From: Bacteroidales bacterium
Lineage (GTDB): Bacteria; Bacteroidota; Bacteroidia; Bacteroidales; UBA932
NCBI GenBank assembly: GCA_017454905.1
Contig: JAFTCB010000026.1
Span: 1-58,458 of the forward strand
Direction: 5' to 3'
Length of the DNA stretch: 58,458 nucleotides
Shown: in pieces, positions 1-8,492 of the stretch
Layout of the letters: every line of letters starts with the position of its first letter
Position numbering within the stretch: position 1 is the stretch's first letter
Notes under the pieces: generated by a model
What the model was told of the DNA's origin: nothing
Seen by the model: only the letters and a program-made list of their open reading frames with translations
The model's database searches: none
Position numbers and translations under genes: made by a program

Positions 1-260
1 GACTAATAAGTCCGCAGGACTTTGAGGTCATCCTCTTTTCTATTAGTCGTCCGGTCAGCCACAGGCATCCGGGCTGACGTCGGGAAAGGGCGGGTCTGTC
101 CGCTTCGTTTGCTGGACGGCTGACTCCTCCTTCTTAGCCGGGCCTCCTGGCCCGTCTAACAGTCGTCGGACACACGCCGTCCTGCTTGCAGCACCGCTGC
201 TCTCAGCGGGCCCCGCTGATCCTTTCCCTCCTAATCGCCCGGACGCCCGTGGCTGCCATG
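1..260. other. Gene-free, hairpin-dense region; possible structured RNA of unknown class
   Basis: No convincing gene is seen here. The DNA is packed with short perfect inverted repeats. Positions 1-8 pair with 41-48 around two hairpins (8-13/17-22 and 24-27/32-35). Further stems are 54-60/72-78, 139-144/149-154, 188-192/196-200 and 203-209/213-219. A long-range stem, 48-54 with 239-245, could close the whole set, and 115-120 can pair with 176-181. I could not match it to RNase P RNA, tmRNA, SRP RNA, 6S RNA, rRNA or a group II intron domain V. It could be a structured non-coding RNA or the end of a mobile element. The strand is undetermined, and the window edge may cut it. Confidence 0.3.
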
Positions 261-261
261 G

Positions 262-304
262 ACAAAAAATAGCTATTCTTTTGATAATCAAAAGAATAGC
301 TATT
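262..304 (-). terminator. Perfect inverted repeat with T run on the minus strand
   Basis: Positions 268-304 form a perfect AT-rich inverted repeat with 17-18 bp arms and a 1-3 nt centre. On the minus strand the stem is followed by six Ts (complement of 262-267), the layout of an intrinsic terminator. It lies downstream of the GH43-GH27 operon. Its low GC content and perfect symmetry would also fit a transposon scar or a protein-binding palindrome. Confidence 0.4.
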
Positions 305-398
305 GCTTTTCTGATAAATAATTACTATCTTGTAGTTGCGAAATAAAAGAAAATAAACTATCACAGAACAGCAATGGCAAAGGTAATCTTTAAATCTT

Positions 399-452
399 AG
401 GTGAATTCTAAATGTTAAACCTTATAATAATCGTCCACAACTTTTAGTGGAC
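399..452. repeat. Possible insertion-sequence scar: shared 13-mer and hairpin
   Basis: The 13-mer AGGTGAATTCTAA at 399-411 recurs at 31032-31044, beside the IS30 relic, in an AT-rich context in both places. It is followed by a perfect hairpin (433-438 with 447-452). The AT-rich stretch 305-480 contrasts with the GC-rich surroundings. No transposase reading frame is present, so this is at most the end of a lost element. Confidence 0.25.
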
Positions 453-527
453 AGCAAATAGTCTTTTAACCGAGGGGAGTACTTTGAACCTCCTCCACGT
501 GTTCTTCATCCATGGTATGATTGACAT

Positions 528-1865
528 TCATCGGGCAGCGACCGGGCTGAGCCGGTAGGCGATGACGTCGTGGGAGGGGATGGTGACGTCCCGTTTGGCA
601 GTGACCAGGCGGCCGCGCTGCTTGCCGGTGCCTTTGGCGAGGGTGCGGAAGGGCTTGGCGGCGGGGTTCCAGAGGTCGCAGACCTCATAATTGACCGTGT
701 CGAAGCGGGTCTTGCGCCCGCTCAGCTTGTCGTCCACCTCCAGGGCGGACCAGTCGAGGGTGACGGTCGCAGCCTCTTCTCCCGTATTCATCACGCAGAA
801 GGCCCAGTCGCCGTTCACGAGCGGCTTGAACCAGTATTGGAGGTCTCCCTTTTTCTTGAGGCGGAGTCCCTGGATACCCAGCGGATCCTGGTCCACGGCA
901 ATCATCTCCTTGTTCTTGATGATGGCGAGCGTCTCCTCCGAGATGCTCCGCAGGTCGTTGCCGAGGATCAGCGGAGCGGCCATCATGCACCACATCGTGA
1001 AATGCGCGCGGTCCTCGCTCTCGGTCATATCGTAAAAGATGCCGTCCACGGTGCTGCTGTTGCCGACTTCGAGCATGTCCGGGTCGTTCCAGTGCCCGGG
1101 TCCGGCGTAGGCGCGCAGGGGCTCGTTGCGGTCGATGATCTCGAGCACGCTCATGGGCTTCCAACGCCGTTTGCCATTCTCGTCGTAGCTGACCGGGACA
1201 GGTGCGAAGGCCGGACCGATGTCGCCCGTGGTGCGCCAGGAGTGGCCGACATCCTGCGCCCACTCCCAGGGCTTGTTGGAGCCCCATTCGCAGATGCTGA
1301 AGAAGATGGGCCGGCCAGCCTTGCGCAGGGCGTTGCGCATCAGGGTATAGGCGCCCTGGGGGTTGACGTTGTTGGTGAAGCACCAGTCGTATTTGAGGTA
1401 GTCCACGCCCCACTGGGCATAGGTGTAGGCGTCCTGATATTCGTGCCCGAGGCTGCCGGAGTAGCAGGCGCAGGTGAAGTTGCCGGCGTCGCTGTAGATG
1501 CCCAGCTTGAGCCCGCGCGCGTGCAGATAGTCGGCGAGTGCCTTGATCCCGGAAGGGAATTTCGTGCGGTCCTCCCGGATGAAGCCGCGCTCGTCGCGCT
1601 CCCCGTGCCAGCCGTCATCGAGGTTGAGGTAGATGTAGCCGGCGTCCACGAGACCCAGCTCGACCATCGCGTCCGCGATGGCCTTGATCTGCGTCTCGTT
1701 GATGTCGGTCATGAAGCAGTTCCAGGAGCTCCAGCCCATCTGCGGGGTGTCGGCGACGCCTTCCCATTTCGGAAGGTCGGCGGACGGGCGCCGCGGCTGG
1801 GCGGTCGTGAGGGGTGCTGCGGCCAGCAGCAGGAAGAGGGCGGACAAAAGTATGGATCGTTTCAT
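528..1865 (-). CDS. GH27 alpha-galactosidase, secreted
   Basis: A glycoside hydrolase family 27 enzyme that would release terminal alpha-linked galactose (some family members act on alpha-N-acetylgalactosamine or beta-L-arabinopyranose) from plant polysaccharides such as galactomannan. The 445-aa protein begins with a signal peptide (about residues 1-22). The family core is clear: the PQMGWSSWNC entry near residue 41, the YLKYDWC nucleophile motif with Asp160, WRTTGDI with the predicted acid/base Asp215, and GHWNDPDMLEVGN around 258-269. A beta-sandwich C-terminal domain follows. The gene overlaps the end of the upstream GH43 gene by 4 bp, so the two are translationally coupled and probably attack the same glycan outside the cytoplasm. 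The family call is secure; exact substrate is not. Confidence 0.93.
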   Translation of the reverse strand: MKRSILLSALFLLLAAAPLTTAQPRRPSADLPKWEGVADTPQMGWSSWNCFMTDINETQIKAIADAMVELGLVDAGYIYLNLDDGWHGERDERGFIREDRTKFPSGIKALADYLHARGLKLGIYSDAGNFTCACYSGSLGHEYQDAYTYAQWGVDYLKYDWCFTNNVNPQGAYTLMRNALRKAGRPIFFSICEWGSNKPWEWAQDVGHSWRTTGDIGPAFAPVPVSYDENGKRRWKPMSVLEIIDRNEPLRAYAGPGHWNDPDMLEVGNSSTVDGIFYDMTESEDRAHFTMWCMMAAPLILGNDLRSISEETLAIIKNKEMIAVDQDPLGIQGLRLKKKGDLQYWFKPLVNGDWAFCVMNTGEEAATVTLDWSALEVDDKLSGRKTRFDTVNYEVCDLWNPAAKPFRTLAKGTGKQRGRLVTAKRDVTIPSHDVIAYRLSPVAAR

Positions 1866-3370
1866 CTTGCGGAGTCTAAGGGAAGGTTGGAGAAAACAGG
1901 GGTAGCCACGGCGGCGCTGTCATAGCCGTCCGGCCAGCCGAATACGGTGAAATCGATGATGCCGAGCGGGGTCTCCTTCGGCCAGCCCGTGACCGTCAGG
2001 CGCACGAAGCGGCAGTTGACCGGTGCGAACTCGTCCCAGACGGTGTCGCGCGCTGTCGCGTTGCGCGTGCGGTCCACCACGGTCACGAATTGCTCCCCGT
2101 CCTGCGAGACTTCGAGTTTATATTGGAATACGGGCAGGGAGGCGGGGGCGCCGAACCTGCGGCGGGCGCCGCTGAACAGGATGCGCACACCGTCCACCGT
2201 GAAATGCTGCACCACATCGAAGCGGGTGGCGGGGGAGAGTTCGACCGTGAGGGTCGGCTGCGCGTCATCCGCGGCGGGCATCCACACGGTCCCGCTGTAG
2301 TTGTCCACGGCGTAGGCGGCCGGGAAGCCCGGCTGCTCGGAAGAGCATTTCGACAGGGCGTTCATTGCCACCATCTTGTTGATGGTCACGGGGATGGAAG
2401 CGGGTGCCTGCGGATCCGCCTGCGTGCCGGGGGCGGGCTGCGGCGTGTCGGTGACCGCGCAGGACATCAGGCCGTCGGCGTCGAAGCGGACGCGGTCCAT
2501 GCCGATCCGGCGGCCGCCCGGCGGGTTGGACAGGACGATGGTGTAGAACTGCCACCACTCATCCGTGCCCTTCAGCCGGACGATGGAGCCGTGGGCCGTG
2601 CCGGTCACGAGCCCCTCGGTCTTGCGCAGGAGCGGGTTGTTGGGGGCATAGCTGTAGGGCCCGAGCGGGGAGGTGGCCGTGTAATAGCCTTCGGCGTAGG
2701 TCTTCCACTGGGTGCCGGAGGCGGAGTATTCGAGATAGTAGATGCCGTTCCGCTTGATGATCCAGGGCCCCTCGATCCAGGCGACCGTGGGGTACTCGTT
2801 CATCTCGCCGTAACGCTCCCAGGCGTGCATCGGATTGAAGCCGAAGAGGTGCACGGGCTCGCCCGCGAACTCGGTCAGGTCCCGGGGGTTGAGCTTGACT
2901 CCGTAGATGCCGCTGATGCCGCGTCCCGGCCAGAACAGGTAGGGCTGGCCGTCGTCATCGACAAAGATCTTGGTATCGAACCCGCCGTTCCAGCCTTTCT
3001 CGATGGGGCCGGTGTTCTTGAACAGGCCGAGGTCGGTGTAGGGGCCGAGCGGATGGTCGGCGACGAAGACGTGGTCGGAGTTGCCGGTGAGGTAGAATCG
3101 GCCTTCGTATTTGACCAGGTCCGGGGCTACGGGGATGTGCTCGACGGCATGGAACTCCCAGTCCAGCAGGTCGTCGGACACCCACATGCCGCCGCCGGTG
3201 CAGCACATGTAGTATTTGCCGCCCTCTTCGAGGACAGTGACATCGCCGGAGGCGTTGCCTCCCGGGCCGATCGGCATCGGGAGCGGGTTGCAGTAGCGTT
3301 TCCCCTGGGCGGAAGCCGTCAGGACGGCCGCCATGGCAAGTGCGGAGAGAAGCAGTTTTCGGGCTGACAT
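1862..3370 (-). CDS. GH43-type glycosidase with C-terminal discoidin-like domain, secreted
   Basis: A five-bladed beta-propeller glycosidase of the GH43 type; this family typically removes arabinofuranose, xylose or galactose from hemicellulose or pectin. The 502-aa protein has a signal peptide (about 1-22). The three expected carboxylates are visible: Asp43 in SGDVTVLEEG as base, Asp132 in FDTKIFVDDDG as pKa modulator, and Glu200 in AWIEGPW as acid. After a linker, residues of about 350-490 resemble an F5/8 type C (discoidin, CBM32-like) module, ending in VNCRFVRLTVTGWP and a TVFGW-like strand, which suggests carbohydrate binding. It is the first gene of a two-gene operon with the GH27 enzyme. 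The subfamily and therefore the exact linkage cannot be set by eye. Confidence 0.85.
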   Translation of the reverse strand: MSARKLLLSALAMAAVLTASAQGKRYCNPLPMPIGPGGNASGDVTVLEEGGKYYMCCTGGGMWVSDDLLDWEFHAVEHIPVAPDLVKYEGRFYLTGNSDHVFVADHPLGPYTDLGLFKNTGPIEKGWNGGFDTKIFVDDDGQPYLFWPGRGISGIYGVKLNPRDLTEFAGEPVHLFGFNPMHAWERYGEMNEYPTVAWIEGPWIIKRNGIYYLEYSASGTQWKTYAEGYYTATSPLGPYSYAPNNPLLRKTEGLVTGTAHGSIVRLKGTDEWWQFYTIVLSNPPGGRRIGMDRVRFDADGLMSCAVTDTPQPAPGTQADPQAPASIPVTINKMVAMNALSKCSSEQPGFPAAYAVDNYSGTVWMPAADDAQPTLTVELSPATRFDVVQHFTVDGVRILFSGARRRFGAPASLPVFQYKLEVSQDGEQFVTVVDRTRNATARDTVWDEFAPVNCRFVRLTVTGWPKETPLGIIDFTVFGWPDGYDSAAVATPVFSNLPLDSAR

Positions 3371-3389
3371 AGTCTTTGTGGTTGGTTGG

Positions 3390-3432
3390 TATAAAAATAG
3401 CCATTTCCCGGACAGGGCTTTGCCGGGAAATG
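3390..3432 (-). terminator. Intrinsic terminator at the end of the 12-gene cluster
   Basis: A 10-bp perfect stem (3402-3411 with 3423-3432) and an 11-nt loop are followed on the minus strand by GGCTATTTTTAT. It lies just after the last gene of the large cluster, so it likely ends that transcript and separates it from the GH43-GH27 operon. The A-rich stretch around 3392-3399, one base off a minus-strand TATTTTTG box, could also belong to the GH43 promoter. Confidence 0.65.
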
Positions 3433-3475
3433 ACTAAAAGCTATCAAAAATCGGTCAGCCGCGTGCGGCGGGAAG

Positions 3476-4522
3476 TTATTTCCGGAGTGCTCCGCCGACC
3501 GCTCCCTGATAGGCGCCGACCAGCCGGGAGAGCATCTCCTCGCTGTAGGCGATCGCGCAGCCGCCGACGACGGACCCGTTCACCAGCGCGGTTTCCGCGT
3601 GGCAGGAGAAGGATTTGCCGTGGTCGTCCCTGCCGGTGAAATTGACATAGGAAATGGGATAGAGGCCGTCATCATCAAAACGGACACGATAATCCTTGCT
3701 GATGCCGAAGTTGTTCGCCACGGCATCGGCCAGTTTGCGCGTCGAGTCGGTCAGCAGTTGGGTTACCCGCTCGGCCGGGACGTTGTCCGCCCCTTTCAGA
3801 ATGTCCGGGAGCAGGATCAGGTACAATTGATCGTCCCCGCCGTCCACCGGAACGATCAGGAAGGTCTCTTCGGACTGCTGGGCGATCCGGAAGTCTGCAT
3901 CCATGTCGAAGGAGATGCCTGCGGCTGTCACCGGTCGTGTAGAAACCATGCCTTGCGCGATATCGCCGGATTCTGTTGCGCCGACGACGGCTTCCTGATA
4001 GACGGCGACCAGGTCGTCAAGCGGTCCCTTGCCCATGGCGATGGCACAGCCGCTGACGATGACGCCGTTCACCAGGGCCGCTTCTGCGTGGAGCATGAAG
4101 GGATTGCCCTCCTTGTCCGTGCCGCTGAAGCTGGTGTAGGCATTGGGGCAGTGTGCGTCGTCCTCGAAATGGATACGGTAGGCCTGGTCCAGCTTGAAAC
4201 CGGACTTTTTCTCCGGGTTGGCGATTACGCCGGCCTGCTGGTCCACGGCGTTTTTCAACATGTCGGCGAGCTCCTCGGAGGTAAGCCCGTCGATGCCCGC
4301 GAGGGCATCCGGGTAGATCCGCAGGACCAGCCGGTCGTTGTCGGGATTGACCTTCGGGCTGATCAGGATGGCCTCGGAGTCGGAGAGTTGCTGCCGGCCG
4401 GCGACTTGGAATTCATCGGCGAGCAGGAAGGTGACACCGCCTGCGGTGACGGACTGCTGGGCCCGGGCGGACGTGGCCAGGGCGGACAGGCAGCACAGAA
4501 ATACAAAGATTTTTTTCATCAT
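3476..4522 (-). CDS. Secreted protein with two tandem copies of an unrecognised ~150-aa domain
   Basis: I do not recognise this family. The 348-aa protein has a signal peptide (about 1-22) and two related halves, roughly residues 25-182 and 197-346. Each half has the pattern aGGhtFxhxxxF, a central hydrophobic strand pair, an ELAD/RVTQ helix, Y-x-h-F-x-D-D, an AYTSFSG- or SYVNFTG-like strand, LVNGxVVxGCAIA with a conserved Cys, and a closing Y-x-x-AV helix. Single copies of the same domain form the C-termini of the proteins at 8493-9671 and 9674-10831. The layout recalls PsbP/MOG1/DcrB-like alpha/beta folds, but that is only a guess. It is the last gene of the 12-gene cluster, 25 bp after a giant gene, and is predicted periplasmic or extracellular. 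No catalytic motif is evident. Confidence 0.6.
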   Translation of the reverse strand: MMKKIFVFLCCLSALATSARAQQSVTAGGVTFLLADEFQVAGRQQLSDSEAILISPKVNPDNDRLVLRIYPDALAGIDGLTSEELADMLKNAVDQQAGVIANPEKKSGFKLDQAYRIHFEDDAHCPNAYTSFSGTDKEGNPFMLHAEAALVNGVIVSGCAIAMGKGPLDDLVAVYQEAVVGATESGDIAQGMVSTRPVTAAGISFDMDADFRIAQQSEETFLIVPVDGGDDQLYLILLPDILKGADNVPAERVTQLLTDSTRKLADAVANNFGISKDYRVRFDDDGLYPISYVNFTGRDDHGKSFSCHAETALVNGSVVGGCAIAYSEEMLSRLVGAYQGAVGGALRK

Positions 4523-4547
4523 ATTATTCGCGTGTTATCATGAATCA

Positions 4548-7500
4548 TCAACACCAGTCTGAATCGTTTTCCAGTTTCTCATGGAAGCCGCCTTTGATGG
4601 ACTGGACAACAGCCCACTCCATGTCTTCTTCCCTGATTCTGATATAATTGGAAGGGTCGGGGCCTTTCGCGATGATCTCGTCCACCTCCGTGATGAGCGA
4701 GAAGGCTTTCTCCGCTTCCTTGCCCAGGGATTTGCCGTCCATCTGGTAGGAGGCATAGAGTTCGACCAAGGCCTGGCTGTCGCCCTCGCTGGTGCGGGAA
4801 AGCATGTGTTCGATCCGTCCACGGAGTTCGTAGGCGGCACGGAGTTTCTCCGGATTGAGATTGTCGAGTTTACCCCAGTCCGCGACCACGTTCAGTTTGC
4901 TTTCCAGGGTGCGGTCCATGCCCTTGGGCAGCTGCCGGCAGGCATCGCGCAGTTTCATCAGTGCTTGTGCTTCAAGCACTTCCTTAATCCGGGGATCCGT
5001 GGCAAGAGCGGCCTCCTTCATCTTTCGTTCAAATTGTTCGAGCGGCTCCTGGATTTTGTAGGTCTGGACCTTCTGGACCAGCTCCGGATTATCAAAAGCT
5101 TGTGTGGCGGTCCCCTTGGGATCGATCACTTTCTTGACATCACTGGGCCCGAAGGACTCGGGGCCGGTGGAGGAGACGGCGGTCTGTTCGGCCTGGTAGC
5201 CCAGGTAGTCCGCATCCCAGGGGGAGATCATCCGGTCTCCGGTGGCCTGGTAGCAGTATTCGTCGTTCCAGTAGCGGCCGGCCACTTCCTCAGGGAGGTC
5301 TTTGCCGTTCACGCGGATGGTGTAGTCGTGGTCCATGCCGATCTTCTTGCAGTTGACGGCATTGACCTTGGTCGCGTTGCCCGTGGCCTCGAAGAAGGTG
5401 ATCTGCGACTCGTGCACGCCGAAATCTTTGGCCAGCTGCTTCTTGAGCGCCCGCTTCACGTTCTCGTGCAGGATCGTGTTCTCCGTGGTGAAGCGGAAAC
5501 GGTACTTGTCGATGACCTTGGCGGAATTGAGGTAGGTCTTGGCGAAATGGTCGCACTGGATGGAGAGCACCAGTTTCTTCAGCTCTTCGGGTGAGATGTT
5601 CGGGTCGTTGCAGGCCTTGATGAACTGCTTGACCTTGGCCTCGCCCAGCTTCTGGGCCCGTTCGGCGATGGCTTTGAGCTCCTTCAGATCGGGAGAAGAC
5701 TCCATCTTGAACTTGCCGATTTCCAGCTTTTTCTGGCCAAGCAGGCGTCCGTCGATCTTCATCTTGGCCAGTTTGCGGCCGTTGCGGGCCAGCTTGCTGA
5801 CGAAGTTGATGGACGAATAGTTCTTGCAGAGACTCCGCTCGACGGACCGGATGTCCCGGTGGATCTCGTGGGCCATCTCCTTGAGCGCCTGGCCGAACTG
5901 GGTGGAAGAAATCTCGCTCATAGCTCCGCCGATCACTTTCTGCCCGGCCCAGTTCTGGCAGGCCTCGAAGTAGGCGAATTTGGCGCCGACGGCGAAATTG
6001 TCGAAGAAGTTGCTGTCGTAGTTCTCGCCGGCTTTCTGACATTCGAGCAGGAAGCGTTTCGGCGTGTAGTAAAGGATCTCCGAGTAGCCCAGCGTGACGA
6101 TGCCGAGCAGGATCCGGCCCATGACGGTCTTCGGTTCGTGCTCCTCAAAGGTCTCCATGCACATGTTGAAAGCATCCCCGAAATACACTTCTTCCCAGGA
6201 ATACGTGTGCTCGGCGACATACAGGGGACCGATCTCGCCCCGCATCGTGCGCAGGTAGAGTGACTTGGCCGTGTAGAAGTCCGGCATATAGAATCCGAAG
6301 CGCTCGTCGAATGAGTCGAGCATCAGGCGGCATTTGCAGATCAGGGCGTTGAACTGGGGTGCTTGGGGCAGGTTCGTCAGTTTGGTAATCATCATCACCA
6401 GCCTGTCCTGGACCTGCGCATCGAATTTCATCATGTTGGTCAGGGACTGCATGTCCGGGGCGTATCGCATCGGCATCGAGATGACCATCAGCGTCTGCTT
6501 GTCCTCGAAGGTGCGTCCTTCGTAGGAAGCGGTGGCCGTGATGGCGACCTTGCAGCGGTTGGGCGGCACCATGATGGCCGAAGGGATGATCTCATAAACA
6601 TAGGTCATCGTGTGTCCCGACACGTCGGAACGCTGGCTGATCGGTCGGGAGTCGATGCCGAACTGTTCCACCTTGAAGCCCAGCGCCCGGACCGGCTCGG
6701 TGATCTCGGCGCCTTTCTTGCCGAACCATTCCAGCGACTCGCTTACATCCTCGAAAACGATGCTGACATCCCGGGGCGAGGGCGAGCCGATCATGTTTTT
6801 CTCTTTGTTCCAGGCAAAGAGCGTCAGCTCCAGCCGGGTGTGGGCGGGGACGATGGACACGTCGCTCTCGTCCCAGTCCGCCATCCCCTTGAGGCTCTGG
6901 TTCTCCCGCAGGGTCTGGTCCTGGCTCTTGAGGATCTCCTCCGTGCAGTTGATGGACTCGGTGCCCGCCACGACGGCGTAAGCCTTGACGTGGTCGACGA
7001 CCATGCGCAAGCCTTCGTAAAAGCGGTGGACGGGCAGGCGTTCGGTAATCTCCCGCTCACCGTCCTTGAGGATCTGTTTGGCCGTGATGGCGAGATAGCA
7101 GTTGTCCATGTTGCCGGCCATCTGCTCGGGGATCTCCGTCAGGCGGTCCTTCAAGTCCACGCTCCAGGACCCTTCCTTGTCAGGCCGGACGTGGGAGATG
7201 ATCTCAAAGGATTTATTCTTGTCATCCTCCAGCCTGACATCGAAGACGGGTTCGTTGCCGAGGCCGACTACGTAGAAATAGACGGTCTCAGCGCTCTGGT
7301 GCCCGGCTACGAAGGTGATGTTCTGCTGGGTGAAAACGATTCTCTTGCTGTCTTCGATATAGAATTCCACGTGGTTGCGCAGGATGCCGGTGGGAGTCTC
7401 GAAGTAGAAGATGACCGTTCCCTTGGGCGGGATAGCCGACTGCTTCGGCTCCGGCACGCAGATGGATCCGGACATATATTTGCCGTCAAAACCCGTGGAG

Positions 7501-8471
7501 AGCAGCTGGATGTTTTCGCCTTCGAGGATGCGGATCGTGCGGGACAGGTCCGGCCGCTCCACGATCCGTCCGTCGTGGGTCTGCTCTTCGATGCGGGCGC
7601 CTACGACTTTCGGCTCGGCGCCTACCGTCAGCGTGTCGCCGAACTCCTTGTAGAGGACCATCCGGAAGGTGCTGGGATGCTTTTCGGGCTTCTCTTCCTC
7701 CGGTTCGGGATCCTTGCCGTCTTTTTTCTTTTTCTTCTTCAGACCCTTGCGGATCTCGTTTGCCCCGATGACTCCCACCAGGGTGCCGCCGATCCAGAAG
7801 AGGGCGGGCGGGATCTTGGTTTTCCCGAATTCGCCGGGCTTGACCGTGCCTTCGTTCTTTACATCGTAAATGGGTTTGTCCCCTACATATTTATAAATAT
7901 AGGTCCTGCCTCCGACGAGTCCGGAAACCGATTTCCCGTCGATGGTGATGGGCGTGTTGAGCGAAGCGACGACCGTGATGGTCAGGATGGATTCTGCCGT
8001 GGGGGTGAAGTACTCCTCCCGCATATCCACATCCGGCCTGCGGGTCACCATGCCGCTCTCGGTCACTTCCGTCCGCCATTTGAACGGGTTGTTGTCCTTC
8101 GTGTAGTCCGCACATTCATACGGGTCCCACATCTCGACCGTGACGGTCAGGCTCATCATCTTCTGGTTCCGCATCAGCCGGGTCGTCGCCGGATCGAGAC
8201 AGTTGATCTCGACCGGGAACCCAAGCTTGGCCTCGTCACCGAACTTGATCTCGTCGGCGGGGTCCACCCAGGTGAATGTGGTGCCGTTCGCCGATCCGGT
8301 GGAGACCACGGTGGCGGATGCTTTCCCGACCTTGAAATGGAAGGCTTTGGGGCCGGACCCGCCCAAAACGTTGTTTTTCTGCAGAACCCACTTGCCCTCG
8401 TTCGCCAGAAGCGGCAGGGTGACAAGAAGGCCCAGCAGGACCAGGAGGAAAGGAAGGACTTTTCGGTTCAT
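4548..8471 (-). CDS. Giant membrane-anchored protein, class A (copy 1), C-terminal nucleotidyltransferase-like motif
   Basis: A 1307-aa protein of unrecognised family. Visible parts are: signal peptide 1-23; ectodomain 24-218 ending in TYIYKYVG and KPGEFG; a membrane span about 220-239; a lysine run 245-250; a beta-rich middle from STFRMVLYKEFGDTL (267) through VGARIEE (289) and VPPNRCKVAI (635); a hydrophobic motif GIVTLGYSEILYYTP (790-804); a helical region about 860-980 with CNDPNISPEELKKL (954-967); and a C-terminal module with FEATGNATK (1027-1035), KIGMDHDYTIRV (1043-1054) and VIDP (1115-1118). The basic tract after the span implies a cytoplasmic C-terminal 1050 residues unless the 785-805 segment crosses back. 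It is a close paralogue of the protein at 14910-18779, nearly identical around the DHD motif but divergent in the ectodomain. ATG start directly before the signal peptide. Function unknown. Confidence 0.6.
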   Translation of the reverse strand: MNRKVLPFLLVLLGLLVTLPLLANEGKWVLQKNNVLGGSGPKAFHFKVGKASATVVSTGSANGTTFTWVDPADEIKFGDEAKLGFPVEINCLDPATTRLMRNQKMMSLTVTVEMWDPYECADYTKDNNPFKWRTEVTESGMVTRRPDVDMREEYFTPTAESILTITVVASLNTPITIDGKSVSGLVGGRTYIYKYVGDKPIYDVKNEGTVKPGEFGKTKIPPALFWIGGTLVGVIGANEIRKGLKKKKKKDGKDPEPEEEKPEKHPSTFRMVLYKEFGDTLTVGAEPKVVGARIEEQTHDGRIVERPDLSRTIRILEGENIQLLSTGFDGKYMSGSICVPEPKQSAIPPKGTVIFYFETPTGILRNHVEFYIEDSKRIVFTQQNITFVAGHQSAETVYFYVVGLGNEPVFDVRLEDDKNKSFEIISHVRPDKEGSWSVDLKDRLTEIPEQMAGNMDNCYLAITAKQILKDGEREITERLPVHRFYEGLRMVVDHVKAYAVVAGTESINCTEEILKSQDQTLRENQSLKGMADWDESDVSIVPAHTRLELTLFAWNKEKNMIGSPSPRDVSIVFEDVSESLEWFGKKGAEITEPVRALGFKVEQFGIDSRPISQRSDVSGHTMTYVYEIIPSAIMVPPNRCKVAITATASYEGRTFEDKQTLMVISMPMRYAPDMQSLTNMMKFDAQVQDRLVMMITKLTNLPQAPQFNALICKCRLMLDSFDERFGFYMPDFYTAKSLYLRTMRGEIGPLYVAEHTYSWEEVYFGDAFNMCMETFEEHEPKTVMGRILLGIVTLGYSEILYYTPKRFLLECQKAGENYDSNFFDNFAVGAKFAYFEACQNWAGQKVIGGAMSEISSTQFGQALKEMAHEIHRDIRSVERSLCKNYSSINFVSKLARNGRKLAKMKIDGRLLGQKKLEIGKFKMESSPDLKELKAIAERAQKLGEAKVKQFIKACNDPNISPEELKKLVLSIQCDHFAKTYLNSAKVIDKYRFRFTTENTILHENVKRALKKQLAKDFGVHESQITFFEATGNATKVNAVNCKKIGMDHDYTIRVNGKDLPEEVAGRYWNDEYCYQATGDRMISPWDADYLGYQAEQTAVSSTGPESFGPSDVKKVIDPKGTATQAFDNPELVQKVQTYKIQEPLEQFERKMKEAALATDPRIKEVLEAQALMKLRDACRQLPKGMDRTLESKLNVVADWGKLDNLNPEKLRAAYELRGRIEHMLSRTSEGDSQALVELYASYQMDGKSLGKEAEKAFSLITEVDEIIAKGPDPSNYIRIREEDMEWAVVQSIKGGFHEKLENDSDWC

Positions 8472-8492
8472 TGACAGCGGGATTGGATCATA

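Noticed and set aside
55-291. A 78-codon minus-strand frame at the left edge
   Set aside because: Low-complexity product running through several hairpins; no start context or family.
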